Source of the DNA: Magnetococcales bacterium
Lineage (GTDB): Bacteria; Pseudomonadota; Magnetococcia; Magnetococcales; DC0425bin3
Length of the DNA stretch: 6,154 nt
Assembly: GCA_015229045.1 (NCBI GenBank)
Contig: JADGCJ010000179.1
Span: 1-6,154, forward strand
Reading direction: 5' to 3'
In this document: positions 1 to 5,260 of the stretch, one piece after another
Layout: each line of letters starts with the position of its first letter
Position numbering within the stretch: position 1 is the stretch's first letter
The notes under the pieces: generated by a model
The model's input: only the letters and a program-made list of their open reading frames with translations
Told to the model about the DNA's origin: nothing
Database searches by the model: none
Position numbers and translations under genes: made by a program

Positions 1-65
1 CTTTTGACTTTCAATATGTTATCTTTTAAGTATCAAAAAAAGGAAATGTTCTGTCTTTTGACTTT
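1..65 (+). repeat. 11-bp direct repeat CTTTTGACTTT at 1-11 and 55-65
   Basis: The same 11 bases occur at the first position of the window and again 54 bases later. The second copy lies at the inner end of the left palindrome arm. A related GTCAAAG occurs on the opposite arm at 128-134. The first copy touches the window edge, so it could be the end of a further repeat unit to the left. In such AT-rich DNA an 11-mer recurrence could also be chance. Confidence 0.5.
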
Positions 66-181
66 TCTTTCAGATCGTCTTACCCAATTTTTTATTGTTT
101 TATGACTGCTTAAAGGATAAAGAAAACGTCAAAGGACAGAACATTTCCTTTTTTTGATATTTAAAAGATTAAATATTGAAA
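9..181. repeat. Long AT-rich imperfect inverted repeat (arms 9-70 and 119-181)
   Basis: The left arm (9-70) is the reverse complement of the right arm (119-181) with only four mismatches (18/172, 20/170, 30/160, 56/134) and one extra base at 127. The centre (71-118) is 48 bases without strong internal structure. The best-conserved core pairs 31-55 with 135-159 without a mismatch. The block is far more AT-rich than the rest of the window, and the composition changes at the stop codon of the neighbouring gene. I see no obvious target-site duplication in the few flanking bases and no reading frame of useful size. It may be a miniature palindromic (MITE-like) element, a bidirectional terminator, or the visible part of a larger repeat extending left. 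The repeat is plain from the sequence; its nature is not. Confidence 0.93.
35..155. terminator. Candidate bidirectional terminator inside the palindrome
   Basis: On either strand the inner stem (42-70 with 119-148) is preceded by seven A and followed directly by seven T: 35-41 and 149-155 on the plus strand, mirrored on the minus strand. That is the A-tract, stem, U-tract layout of a bidirectional intrinsic terminator. It lies downstream of the stop at 190, where the minus-strand operon should end. Against this, the stem is long and GC-poor and the 48-base loop is much larger than in typical intrinsic terminators. Termination is inferred from layout only. Confidence 0.35.
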
Positions 182-189
182 AGAAAATC

Positions 190-1203
190 TTACCTCTTCC
201 TCGCCGCAATGCGCACATACGAACTCAGCAGATTGGTCTGCAGAAAGATCTGCAAACCGTCCCAAGCCGCTTCGCCTTTGGCCCGGAACAGATAGCTCAG
301 GAAGGGATCCACCGCCTGGGGATCTTTCAGTGCGGCGTTGCGCACCACTTCGACATCCAGTCGGCCCGGCGTGGAGAACTCGATGATTTCGAAGCCCGCT
401 GCGTTGACCCGCTGGGTCAGGGCCTCGATGGAGAAGAGGTTCATGCGATTGATCGGATTGAGATTGAAGGCCTGCTCCCCCAACACCTGATACTCGAAAC
501 CACTGCAGGTCGAGGTGGTCAGAAAGAGAAACCCGTCGGGACGCAGTCGCCGGGTGGCGAACCGGAACAAGGCATCGCAGTCACTCAGCCGCTCCAGGGT
601 GTCGAAGGCCGTGATCACATCGATTTGAGTCGGCAGATTGCTCTCCTGGGCCACCGCCACCCCTTCCGGCAACAGGTGCTGCCACTCGAACAGCCGGGGC
701 CGCAAGGTGTAAAGCCGCTCCAAACCCAACTCCCTGGCGAAACAGGAGAGCAGATAGGGCGACTTGCTCTCGTAATCCAACAAAACCCGCGGGGTGAACT
801 CCAGCGTGTCCAGCAACTCCGCCACCCAGCCCACCCGGGGTTGACGCAGATGGCGTTTGTTCTCCGCCGGAAGGTTGAAACTCTCCTTGCGCCAATGACG
901 ACAAGCGGGGGACAACTCGTAAAAGCGATCCAGGGCGGCAGGCGAAGGGCGGGGATTGACGTACAGCGATTGACAGGCATCACAGCGGCACAGCCGCAGC
1001 CCCATTTTGAGGTATGCCTCCTGCCGCTCGGATCCGCCGCAGCCCGGACAGGGAACGCTGATCAGCGATTCATCGGTGGCGAAAAAGGTGGCGATATCCT
1101 GCTGCAACAGCTCCAGATAACGTTGGTAAATACCCTGTGCGCCCAGTTGGGAGGAGGTCAAATGCTCCAGATCGACGGTGGATAACCGTGCATCGACACG
1201 CAT
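190..1203 (-). CDS. Zinc-ribbon class I SAM methyltransferase-like protein with degenerate SAM motif
   Basis: This 337-residue protein has an N-terminal zinc ribbon (C52-x2-C55 and C74-x2-C77, followed by YVNPRPS at 81-87) and then a methyltransferase-like Rossmann domain, the order seen in many polysaccharide-locus class I methyltransferases. Family landmarks are present: FDTLERLSD at 200-208, LRPDGFLFLTT at 220-230, NLFSIEALTQRVNAAGF at 255-271 and TPGRLDVEVVRNA at 278-290. The SAM-binding motif I, normally LDxGCGxG, reads LLDYESKSPY (141-150) and has no glycine, so SAM binding or catalysis may be lost or altered. The start is ATG with AGGAGG (1211-1216) seven bases upstream; the stop is TAA. 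It is the last gene of the minus-strand operon, 30 bases after the sugar methyltransferase gene. The substrate is unknown. The fold call is firm; enzymatic activity is doubtful. Confidence 0.88.
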   Translation of the reverse strand: MRVDARLSTVDLEHLTSSQLGAQGIYQRYLELLQQDIATFFATDESLISVPCPGCGGSERQEAYLKMGLRLCRCDACQSLYVNPRPSPAALDRFYELSPACRHWRKESFNLPAENKRHLRQPRVGWVAELLDTLEFTPRVLLDYESKSPYLLSCFARELGLERLYTLRPRLFEWQHLLPEGVAVAQESNLPTQIDVITAFDTLERLSDCDALFRFATRRLRPDGFLFLTTSTCSGFEYQVLGEQAFNLNPINRMNLFSIEALTQRVNAAGFEIIEFSTPGRLDVEVVRNAALKDPQAVDPFLSYLFRAKGEAAWDGLQIFLQTNLLSSYVRIAARKR

Positions 1204-1210
1204 GCCATGC

Positions 1211-1216
1211 CCTCCT
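1211..1216 (-). promoter_or_regulatory. Ribosome binding site AGGAGG for the zinc-ribbon methyltransferase-like gene
   Basis: A full AGGAGG on the minus strand lies seven bases before the ATG at 1203-1201. Another ATG at 1208-1206 is in a different frame and too close to the site, so the start at 1203 is preferred. Confidence 0.75.
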
Positions 1217-1233
1217 GAAACCGGTTTTGTTGG

Positions 1234-2295
1234 CTATTTCCTCTTGCCGATGAAGAGGAAAAACTCCGAAGGATACCGCACCGTCTTTTTGAAGAAGTAG
1301 AGGAAGCCCGCATAATACTGCTTCACGAAGGGACAGGTGCGCATGAATATTTTCTGATAATCCTGAAGGGGGTAGTCCAGGATGGTGATGTCGTTGGAAT
1401 AGGTGGGATAGGCGTCGTAGCGGTTCATGGTGAAGAGGAAGGGGGCCTTTTTGAAAGGCTCCGATCGGATGTACTGTTCGAACCACTCCCGGCCCATCTC
1501 CGAAAGGCTGGCGAAGTTGCTGACCAGGTCGATGCCGCCGACCAAGCGGTCGTAGAGGGTGGTGGGCAGCAGGACGAAATCGTACTGTTTGATGAAGGCG
1601 GCGTCGATACGGCCTGCCTTGCCGACGGTGGCGAAATCGGCGATGCGCGCGTTGGGGAAGAGGCTGGCCAGATAGTAGTGGGCCATGAGAAGCTGCCCCG
1701 GCAGATCCACCAGCACATGATGGCCGTTGGGGTTGTCCATCTTCAGCACACCGGAAAAGGGTCCGTAGGCCGAACCCAGATCGAGATGCACATAGTCCGT
1801 CGGCAGTTGTTTTTCCAGATACTTTTTGAACATGCCCAGGTTGAAGATGTGGCGCACGTAACGATTGGTCAGGGAGTAGCCCTGATGGTTCCAGTTCAGC
1901 GGGTTGCCGACCTGCGGGCTGGGATATTTTTTCAACAGGTCGAGAAATCCCATTTCCGCAACGGTGTTGAAGACGTCGAGCATCTCCTGCACATGGCCGC
2001 GCCGGTCGCCGTGAATGCGGTAAAGCACCTCCCGCAGCAGAAAGCGGTAGAGGGGATCGGTGCTGTGGAAAGAGCGGAAGCGGGCGTTGGGCCGATCCGC
2101 CACGAAGACGGGATTGCCGCGAAAATTCTCGAAACTCTCGACGCGCAACTGCCCGGTGAGCTTGTCCACCAGCCGTTCGGTTTCGGAATGGAAACGGGCT
2201 TCCCAATCGCCGTAGCTGTTGCGGTTGAGATTCTCCTCGTACTCTTTCAGGAAGCGATAGGATGCTTCGATATCCGCTTTCAGCTTCTGATCCAC
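1234..2295 (-). CDS. Putative sugar O-methyltransferase (NanM-like family)
   Basis: This 353-residue protein resembles the putative sugar O-methyltransferase family found in surface-polysaccharide loci. The SAM-site motif is VHLDLGSAYGPF (169-180), where family members usually have a glycine-rich E-x-G-x-G-x-G-like loop. Further landmarks are VDLPGQLLMAHYYLASLFP (196-214), where a DLP segment followed by a YYL-like stretch is typical, and DLVSNFASLSEM (256-267) with EQYI (273-276), matching the family's D-(x)n-N-x-x-S-x-x-E-M block. The C-terminus is rich in aromatic residues. No signal peptide or membrane segment is evident, so it is probably cytosolic, transferring methyl from SAM to a sugar hydroxyl (inference). 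It starts with GTG behind GAGGAG and ends in TAG. It follows the radical SAM gene by 21 bases and precedes the second methyltransferase-like gene by 30, so the three are probably co-transcribed. The family call rests on motif memory, without a search. Confidence 0.82.
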   Translation of the reverse strand: MDQKLKADIEASYRFLKEYEENLNRNSYGDWEARFHSETERLVDKLTGQLRVESFENFRGNPVFVADRPNARFRSFHSTDPLYRFLLREVLYRIHGDRRGHVQEMLDVFNTVAEMGFLDLLKKYPSPQVGNPLNWNHQGYSLTNRYVRHIFNLGMFKKYLEKQLPTDYVHLDLGSAYGPFSGVLKMDNPNGHHVLVDLPGQLLMAHYYLASLFPNARIADFATVGKAGRIDAAFIKQYDFVLLPTTLYDRLVGGIDLVSNFASLSEMGREWFEQYIRSEPFKKAPFLFTMNRYDAYPTYSNDITILDYPLQDYQKIFMRTCPFVKQYYAGFLYFFKKTVRYPSEFFLFIGKRK

Positions 2296-2304
2296 GGCGA
2301 TGAT

Positions 2305-2310
2305 CTCCTC
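2305..2310 (-). promoter_or_regulatory. Ribosome binding site GAGGAG that fixes a GTG start
   Basis: GAGGAG on the minus strand lies nine bases before GTG at 2295-2293. No in-frame ATG lies between the site and the first conserved residues, so this purine-rich site in the short intergenic gap supports the GTG start. Confidence 0.7.
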
Positions 2311-2316
2311 AAGAAC

Positions 2317-3303
2317 TCAGGCGTCCGGCTCTTCGCCACCGGTTCGGGTCACCAGGGCGGTCAGTTCGGGTACCAGAGGGGAAACGGGTACGTTGGTGTT
2401 GTAGATGCAGTTCTGGCAGATGATATCCTTGACGTTGCCGGACATGTGCAAGCGGCGGAACCGCCGGTATTCGGGGCAGTTCCAGGCCTCCTTGAGGGAG
2501 AGCTTGTTGAGGTCGGCCACCAGCAGATGGGCCTGGTAATCCAGCACACAGGCCGAAAGAAAGCCTTCGGGGGTGACGGTGAAGCTCTTGAAGGGCTGGA
2601 AGCAGACGTTGCTCTTGGTGCGCCCCCGGATGTTTTCCGGCTCGATGTGGCCGAGGTCGTTGTTTTCCGGCATGGTGCCGCAGGCGTTGGTCAGCAGATG
2701 GGGATCCCACTCGTCGATGTAAGGGGTGACCAGGGAACGCAGCAACTCCACTTCGTGGCGGTTGCGATCGTTGATCACCATGGTGACGTAGATGCGAAAA
2801 TTCAGACCCGCGCTTTGCCGGTACTCGGAGACCCACTTCAGGTTGGCCATGACCTTGTCGAAGTCGTCCTTGCCGTGGACCGCCTTGTAGGTCTCGCGGG
2901 TGCCGCCGTGCATGGAGAACTTGATGCTGTTCAACCCGGCGTCGATCACCGCCTTGGCCCGTTCGGGACGGGCGGTGGCGCCGTTGGTGGTCAGATAGAT
3001 GTATTCGTAGCCGATGCTTTTGGCCAGGGCGACGTATTCGGGCAGCCGCTTGACCAGAAAGGGCTCGCCGGTGGCGTAGAGACCCACGTCGCGAGTGCCG
3101 TTTTCGTAGGCTTCGTGCAACACCCGAACCACCAGCTCGGGGTCCATGGCGCGCCGCTTGGGCAGCTTGGAATTGGCGCAGAAGGCGCAACTGTGATCAC
3201 AGTGGGAAGTGATGTCGATGAGGATCTCCCGAGGGAAGTCGGGATCCTCCTGATATTTGGCCGTGACGGCCTGCCGTTTTCTCTCTTTGATCGTTTCGCT
3301 CAT
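2317..3303 (-). CDS. Radical SAM/SPASM domain protein
   Basis: This 328-residue protein has the radical SAM signature C35-x3-C39-x2-C42 (SHCDHSCAFC, 33-42), which binds the [4Fe-4S] cluster that cleaves SAM. The SAM amino-group motif appears as ATGEP (77-81), and LTTNGAT (104-110) and SIKFSMHG (126-133) mark later barrel strands. The C-terminal SPASM-like region has C234, C252, C276, C296 and C299 (CFQPFKSFTVTPEGFLSAC, then IICQNCIYN), consistent with at least one auxiliary Fe-S cluster; C208 is a further candidate ligand. Its length suits a single-domain SPASM enzyme. Such proteins act in peptide maturation, but also as dehydrogenases, epimerases or tailoring enzymes in sugar and metabolite loci. 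No short precursor-peptide gene is seen nearby, so a sugar or metabolite substrate is more likely here (inference). The ATG start follows GAGGAG at 3310-3315. It is the first gene of the operon with the two methyltransferase-like genes. Confidence 0.9.
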   Translation of the reverse strand: MSETIKERKRQAVTAKYQEDPDFPREILIDITSHCDHSCAFCANSKLPKRRAMDPELVVRVLHEAYENGTRDVGLYATGEPFLVKRLPEYVALAKSIGYEYIYLTTNGATARPERAKAVIDAGLNSIKFSMHGGTRETYKAVHGKDDFDKVMANLKWVSEYRQSAGLNFRIYVTMVINDRNRHEVELLRSLVTPYIDEWDPHLLTNACGTMPENNDLGHIEPENIRGRTKSNVCFQPFKSFTVTPEGFLSACVLDYQAHLLVADLNKLSLKEAWNCPEYRRFRRLHMSGNVKDIICQNCIYNTNVPVSPLVPELTALVTRTGGEEPDA

Positions 3304-3309
3304 GGCGAA

Positions 3310-3315
3310 CTCCTC
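3310..3315 (-). promoter_or_regulatory. Ribosome binding site GAGGAG for the radical SAM gene
   Basis: GAGGAG on the minus strand lies six bases before the ATG at 3303-3301. This supports the chosen start and argues against longer N-terminal versions. Confidence 0.7.
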
Positions 3316-3391
3316 ACAGGATCCCGATGCTTCCCGGCGGGCCGGAATCGGGTATCTCCATCAATGTCGAAACCCCGCACCTTGCGGTTCT

Positions 3392-3407
3392 TTGACCGAA
3401 AAGTCAA
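3392..3407. promoter_or_regulatory. Possible operator: inverted repeat TTGAC-N6-GTCAA
   Basis: TTGAC at 3392-3396 and GTCAA at 3403-3407 form a perfect 5-bp inverted repeat around six bases, about 90 bases upstream of the radical SAM start. Its size and symmetry would suit a dimeric regulator. On the minus strand the TTGAC half could also be a -35 box. Such a short repeat can arise by chance and I recognise no named regulator site. Confidence 0.22.
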
Positions 3408-3473
3408 CGGGAGAGTTGCCTTGGTAGCCATTCGACGCAGTGGAGACCCCGGAGTGATCGAGCGGCCATGACG

Positions 3474-3518
3474 GGTGACGATTGGTTGCTTGCAACCGTT
3501 CACCGTTATGCGCGGTGA
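3474..3518. promoter_or_regulatory. Overlapping alternative hairpins
   Basis: Two hairpins compete for the same bases. Hairpin A pairs GGTGA (3474-3478) with TCACC (3500-3504) and encloses a tight GGTTGC/GCAACC stem (3484-3489 with 3492-3497). Hairpin B pairs TCACCG (3500-3505) with CGGTGA (3513-3518) around a 7-base loop. They cannot both form, since each uses 3500-3504. If the region is transcribed into the operon leader this could be a switch, but no U-tract follows either stem. The stems are directly visible; a function is speculative. Confidence 0.25.
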
Positions 3519-3633
3519 AGTATCTCTTGTCGTTGATGATGTCGATGCATTGGCGCGAAAAGCCCGGCGTTCAAAGTTGGGTACCGGCACCCGAAACAGG
3601 CCAAACCGTGCCTCTCTATTTCATAAGGTGGAA

Positions 3634-4011
3634 TCAGCGAACCGGCAGGCGCAGGATGGCGAAAAGAATCCCGGTCATCAGTCCCATTTGGGCCAGGGTC
3701 AACCCCACCATCCACTTGATCAGTTCCGCCTTGGTTTCGGCCAGTTTGACGTCCAGATCGCGTTTCAGCTCGGCCTTGGTGACCTCTATTTTGGAATCGA
3801 GTTCGGTCCTGACGGCCTCTATTTTGGAATCGATTTCCTTGATGTCCCGCTTGAGTTCGGCCTCCGTCCTGGCCAGGTCCTCCTTGGTGGCGAAGCGTTC
3901 CGCCATGGCTTCCGCCAGCAGTTCCGCCTGGATCTCCGCCTGGGGTTCGGGTACTCCGGCCTCCCGCAGCCGCTTGACGTACTTCAGGGTATCGAAGGCA
4001 ACGCCGCTCAT
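3634..4011 (-). CDS. DUF1640/CCDC90-like coiled-coil protein with C-terminal membrane anchor
   Basis: This 125-residue protein begins with FDTLKYVKRLREAGVPEPQA (6-25) followed by a helix ending ERFATKEDL (38-46). That opening is typical of bacterial DUF1640 (CCDC90-family) proteins, whose role in bacteria is unknown. Residues 42-99 are highly charged, Lys/Glu-rich and free of Pro and Gly, as expected for a coiled coil. Part of it repeats every 11 residues: DSKIEAVRTEL at 61-71 and DSKIEVTKAEL at 72-82. Residues 100-120 form one hydrophobic segment, so the protein is probably tail-anchored in the inner membrane. The ATG is the only in-frame start after a stop about 40 bases upstream; a purine-rich AGAGGGG lies just before it. 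The gene stands alone, 330 bases from the next operon and divergent from the aminotransferase, so no link to the glycan-type genes is implied. Confidence 0.82.
   Translation of the reverse strand: MSGVAFDTLKYVKRLREAGVPEPQAEIQAELLAEAMAERFATKEDLARTEAELKRDIKEIDSKIEAVRTELDSKIEVTKAELKRDLDVKLAETKAELIKWMVGLTLAQMGLMTGILFAILRLPVR
3783..3833 (-). repeat. 18-bp direct repeat, 33-bp period, within the coiled-coil gene
   Basis: The 18 bases CCTCTATTTTGGAATCGA (plus-strand reading) occur at 3783-3800 and again at 3816-3833. The 33-base spacing equals 11 codons, so the repeat keeps frame and encodes the two DSKIE segments of the coiled coil. Identity at the DNA level, including third codon positions, points to a recent in-frame duplication or a conversion event. 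Confidence 0.85.
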
Positions 4012-4107
4012 GGTCCCCTCTTCTCGGTTCGGATTCCCCCTTTGATACTTTCAGCATACCTCCTTTCCCGGAAGGAATCCATATCGGCGAAGGCTGCACG
4101 GTTCATC

Positions 4108-4137
4108 TTGTCATGGCCGAATCAAATCGGTTATGGT
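4108..4137 (+). promoter_or_regulatory. Candidate sigma-70 promoter for the aminotransferase gene
   Basis: TTGTCA (4108-4113, five of six matches to TTGACA) is followed after 18 bases by TATGGT (4132-4137, four of six matches to TATAAT). Transcription would begin near 4144, downstream of the ATG at 4133 but upstream of the ATG at 4178. If real, it supports the shorter protein. The match is only moderate. Confidence 0.3.
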
Positions 4138-4177
4138 TCCAGGTTTACGCAATTCCTGCCCGGCACGGTTGAATCTC

Positions 4178-5260
4178 ATGAGAAATCGCTTCAAGCCCCA
4201 CATCCTCAAGGTCGCCCGCTACCAGACCTCCGCTGGCCGGGATCTCGTCAACGGGCACCGCCTGGACCGCAACGAGCGGGTTTCCAACTTTTCCGACGCG
4301 GTGCTGGCCGACCTGATCGGCAAGCTGCCCCGCTATCTGCTCAACGTCACCCCGGACATCAGCTCCCTCTACGAGGCCATCGGCCGTTTCGTGGGGGTGC
4401 CGCGTTCCCAGCTCTACATTCTCAACGGCATCACCGAAGGCATCAAGATCCTCTACGAGACCTTGACCAACCCCGGTGAAAACGTGGTGGTGCTCGACCC
4501 CACCTATCCCATGTACAACATCTACTCCCAGCTCTATCAGTTGGAGTATCGCAAATTCGGCTACACCCCGGAGATGAAGCCCGATTTCGACTCCCTCTGG
4601 CGGCAGATCGACGACAAGACCGCAGCGGTGATGATTCCCAATCCGAACCTGCCCATCGAGGCCATGTTCACCGTGGAGCAGGTGCGGGAGATCGCCGAGA
4701 GGTGTCGCGCTTGCGGCGCCGTTCTGGTCATCGACGAGGCCTACCACTTCTTCGGCGATGTGCCCACCATGGTGCCGCTGATCGCCGAATACGACCATCT
4801 GATCGTCACCCAGACCTTCTCCAAGGCCCATGGTCTGGCGGGCATCCGCCTGGGCTACATGGTCTCCAACGAGGAGAACATCAGCTACCTCTCCAAAACC
4901 CGCTCCCTGGTGGAGACCAACGGCATGACCCAGGCGGTGGCCGAGTATTGTCTGGCCCACCCCGAACTGTTGCAGGAACATGTGCGCGAGGTGCGGGAGG
5001 GCAGTCGCTACGTTCAGGAGCAGCTCACCCAACTGGGCATTCGCTGGCACGGCGGCAATCTGACCAACGGGCTGCTCTTCTTCCTGCAGTCCAAACAGCA
5101 GTCCGAGGAGCTGGTGGCCTTCATGCGGGCCCGCAAGATCTACATTCGCGGCGCTTTCGAGCCTCCCTACGACCATTCCGCCCGCATCAGCATCGGGCCG
5201 GTGCCGGTGATGCAGGTCTTCGTCGATGCCCTGAAGGAATGGCTGGGTCGGGGCGCATGA
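4178..5260 (+). CDS. HisC-like PLP-dependent aminotransferase (fold type I, class I/II)
   Basis: The 360-residue protein matches histidinol-phosphate-aminotransferase-like enzymes in length and order of motifs. From M1 at 4178: the cofactor-phosphate loop NGITEG (83-88), the tyrosine-containing DPTYPMY (107-113), PNPNLPIE (154-161), VIDEAYH with D186 and Y189, TFSKAHGLAGIRLGY (213-227) with the Schiff-base lysine K216 and R224, and the substrate-carboxylate arginine R346 in ARISIG. The usual NPNNPTG reads NPNLPIE, so the Asn that normally contacts the cofactor ring oxygen appears to be Leu158. The substrate is not predictable; because of the neighbours and the odd motif I would not call it true HisC. 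An in-frame ATG at 4133 would add 15 residues. I prefer 4178 because homology begins there and a candidate promoter overlaps 4133, though neither ATG has a good ribosome binding site. It overlaps the acetyltransferase gene by ATGA. Confidence 0.88.
   Translation: MRNRFKPHILKVARYQTSAGRDLVNGHRLDRNERVSNFSDAVLADLIGKLPRYLLNVTPDISSLYEAIGRFVGVPRSQLYILNGITEGIKILYETLTNPGENVVVLDPTYPMYNIYSQLYQLEYRKFGYTPEMKPDFDSLWRQIDDKTAAVMIPNPNLPIEAMFTVEQVREIAERCRACGAVLVIDEAYHFFGDVPTMVPLIAEYDHLIVTQTFSKAHGLAGIRLGYMVSNEENISYLSKTRSLVETNGMTQAVAEYCLAHPELLQEHVREVREGSRYVQEQLTQLGIRWHGGNLTNGLLFFLQSKQQSEELVAFMRARKIYIRGAFEPPYDHSARISIGPVPVMQVFVDALKEWLGRGA

Larger units (their letters stand above)
3304..3633. other. 330-base intergenic region, no convincing gene
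   Basis: This stretch lies between the radical SAM operon and the upstream DUF1640-like gene, both on the minus strand. Its base composition is like the coding DNA around it. A 96-codon minus-strand frame (3590-3300) crosses it but looks like no family I know, has no clear ribosome binding site and overlaps the radical SAM start. The operon's promoter should lie here: a TTGACT (3407-3402, minus) occurs but has no good -10 box at 17 bases. It also contains the small inverted repeats listed separately. Confidence 0.6.

Noticed and set aside
46..105. Tiny frames beginning MFC-x-LTF on both arms of the palindrome (plus from 46, minus from 143)
   Set aside because: They match each other only because the arms are inverted copies. 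They are under 20 codons and their purine-rich stretch is too close to the ATG.
1..190. CRISPR array or tRNA at the left edge
   Set aside because: There is no series of regularly spaced repeats with unique spacers and no cloverleaf; the signal is one large inverted repeat plus a single 11-mer recurrence.
154..1185. A 343-codon plus-strand frame opposite the zinc-ribbon methyltransferase-like gene
   Set aside because: It starts inside the palindrome arm and is antisense to a gene with a zinc ribbon and methyltransferase landmarks; no ribosome binding site or known motif.
2317..3303. A peptide-maturation (RiPP) system around the SPASM enzyme
   Set aside because: No short precursor-like gene, protease or export gene is visible in the gaps or the 330-base intergenic region; the neighbours are methyltransferase-like.
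1678..3471. A 597-codon open frame on the plus strand opposite the radical SAM and sugar methyltransferase genes
   Set aside because: It runs antisense to two genes with clear family motifs, spans their gap, and its protein resembles no family I know. Long antisense frames are expected in GC-rich coding DNA.
3300..3590. A 96-codon minus-strand frame in the intergenic region
   Set aside because: No recognised family, low-complexity basic composition, no good ribosome binding site, and it runs into the radical SAM start.
4145..5176. A 343-codon minus-strand frame opposite the aminotransferase
   Set aside because: It is antisense to a gene with a full set of PLP aminotransferase motifs and shows repetitive His/Val/Gly composition typical of a shadow frame.
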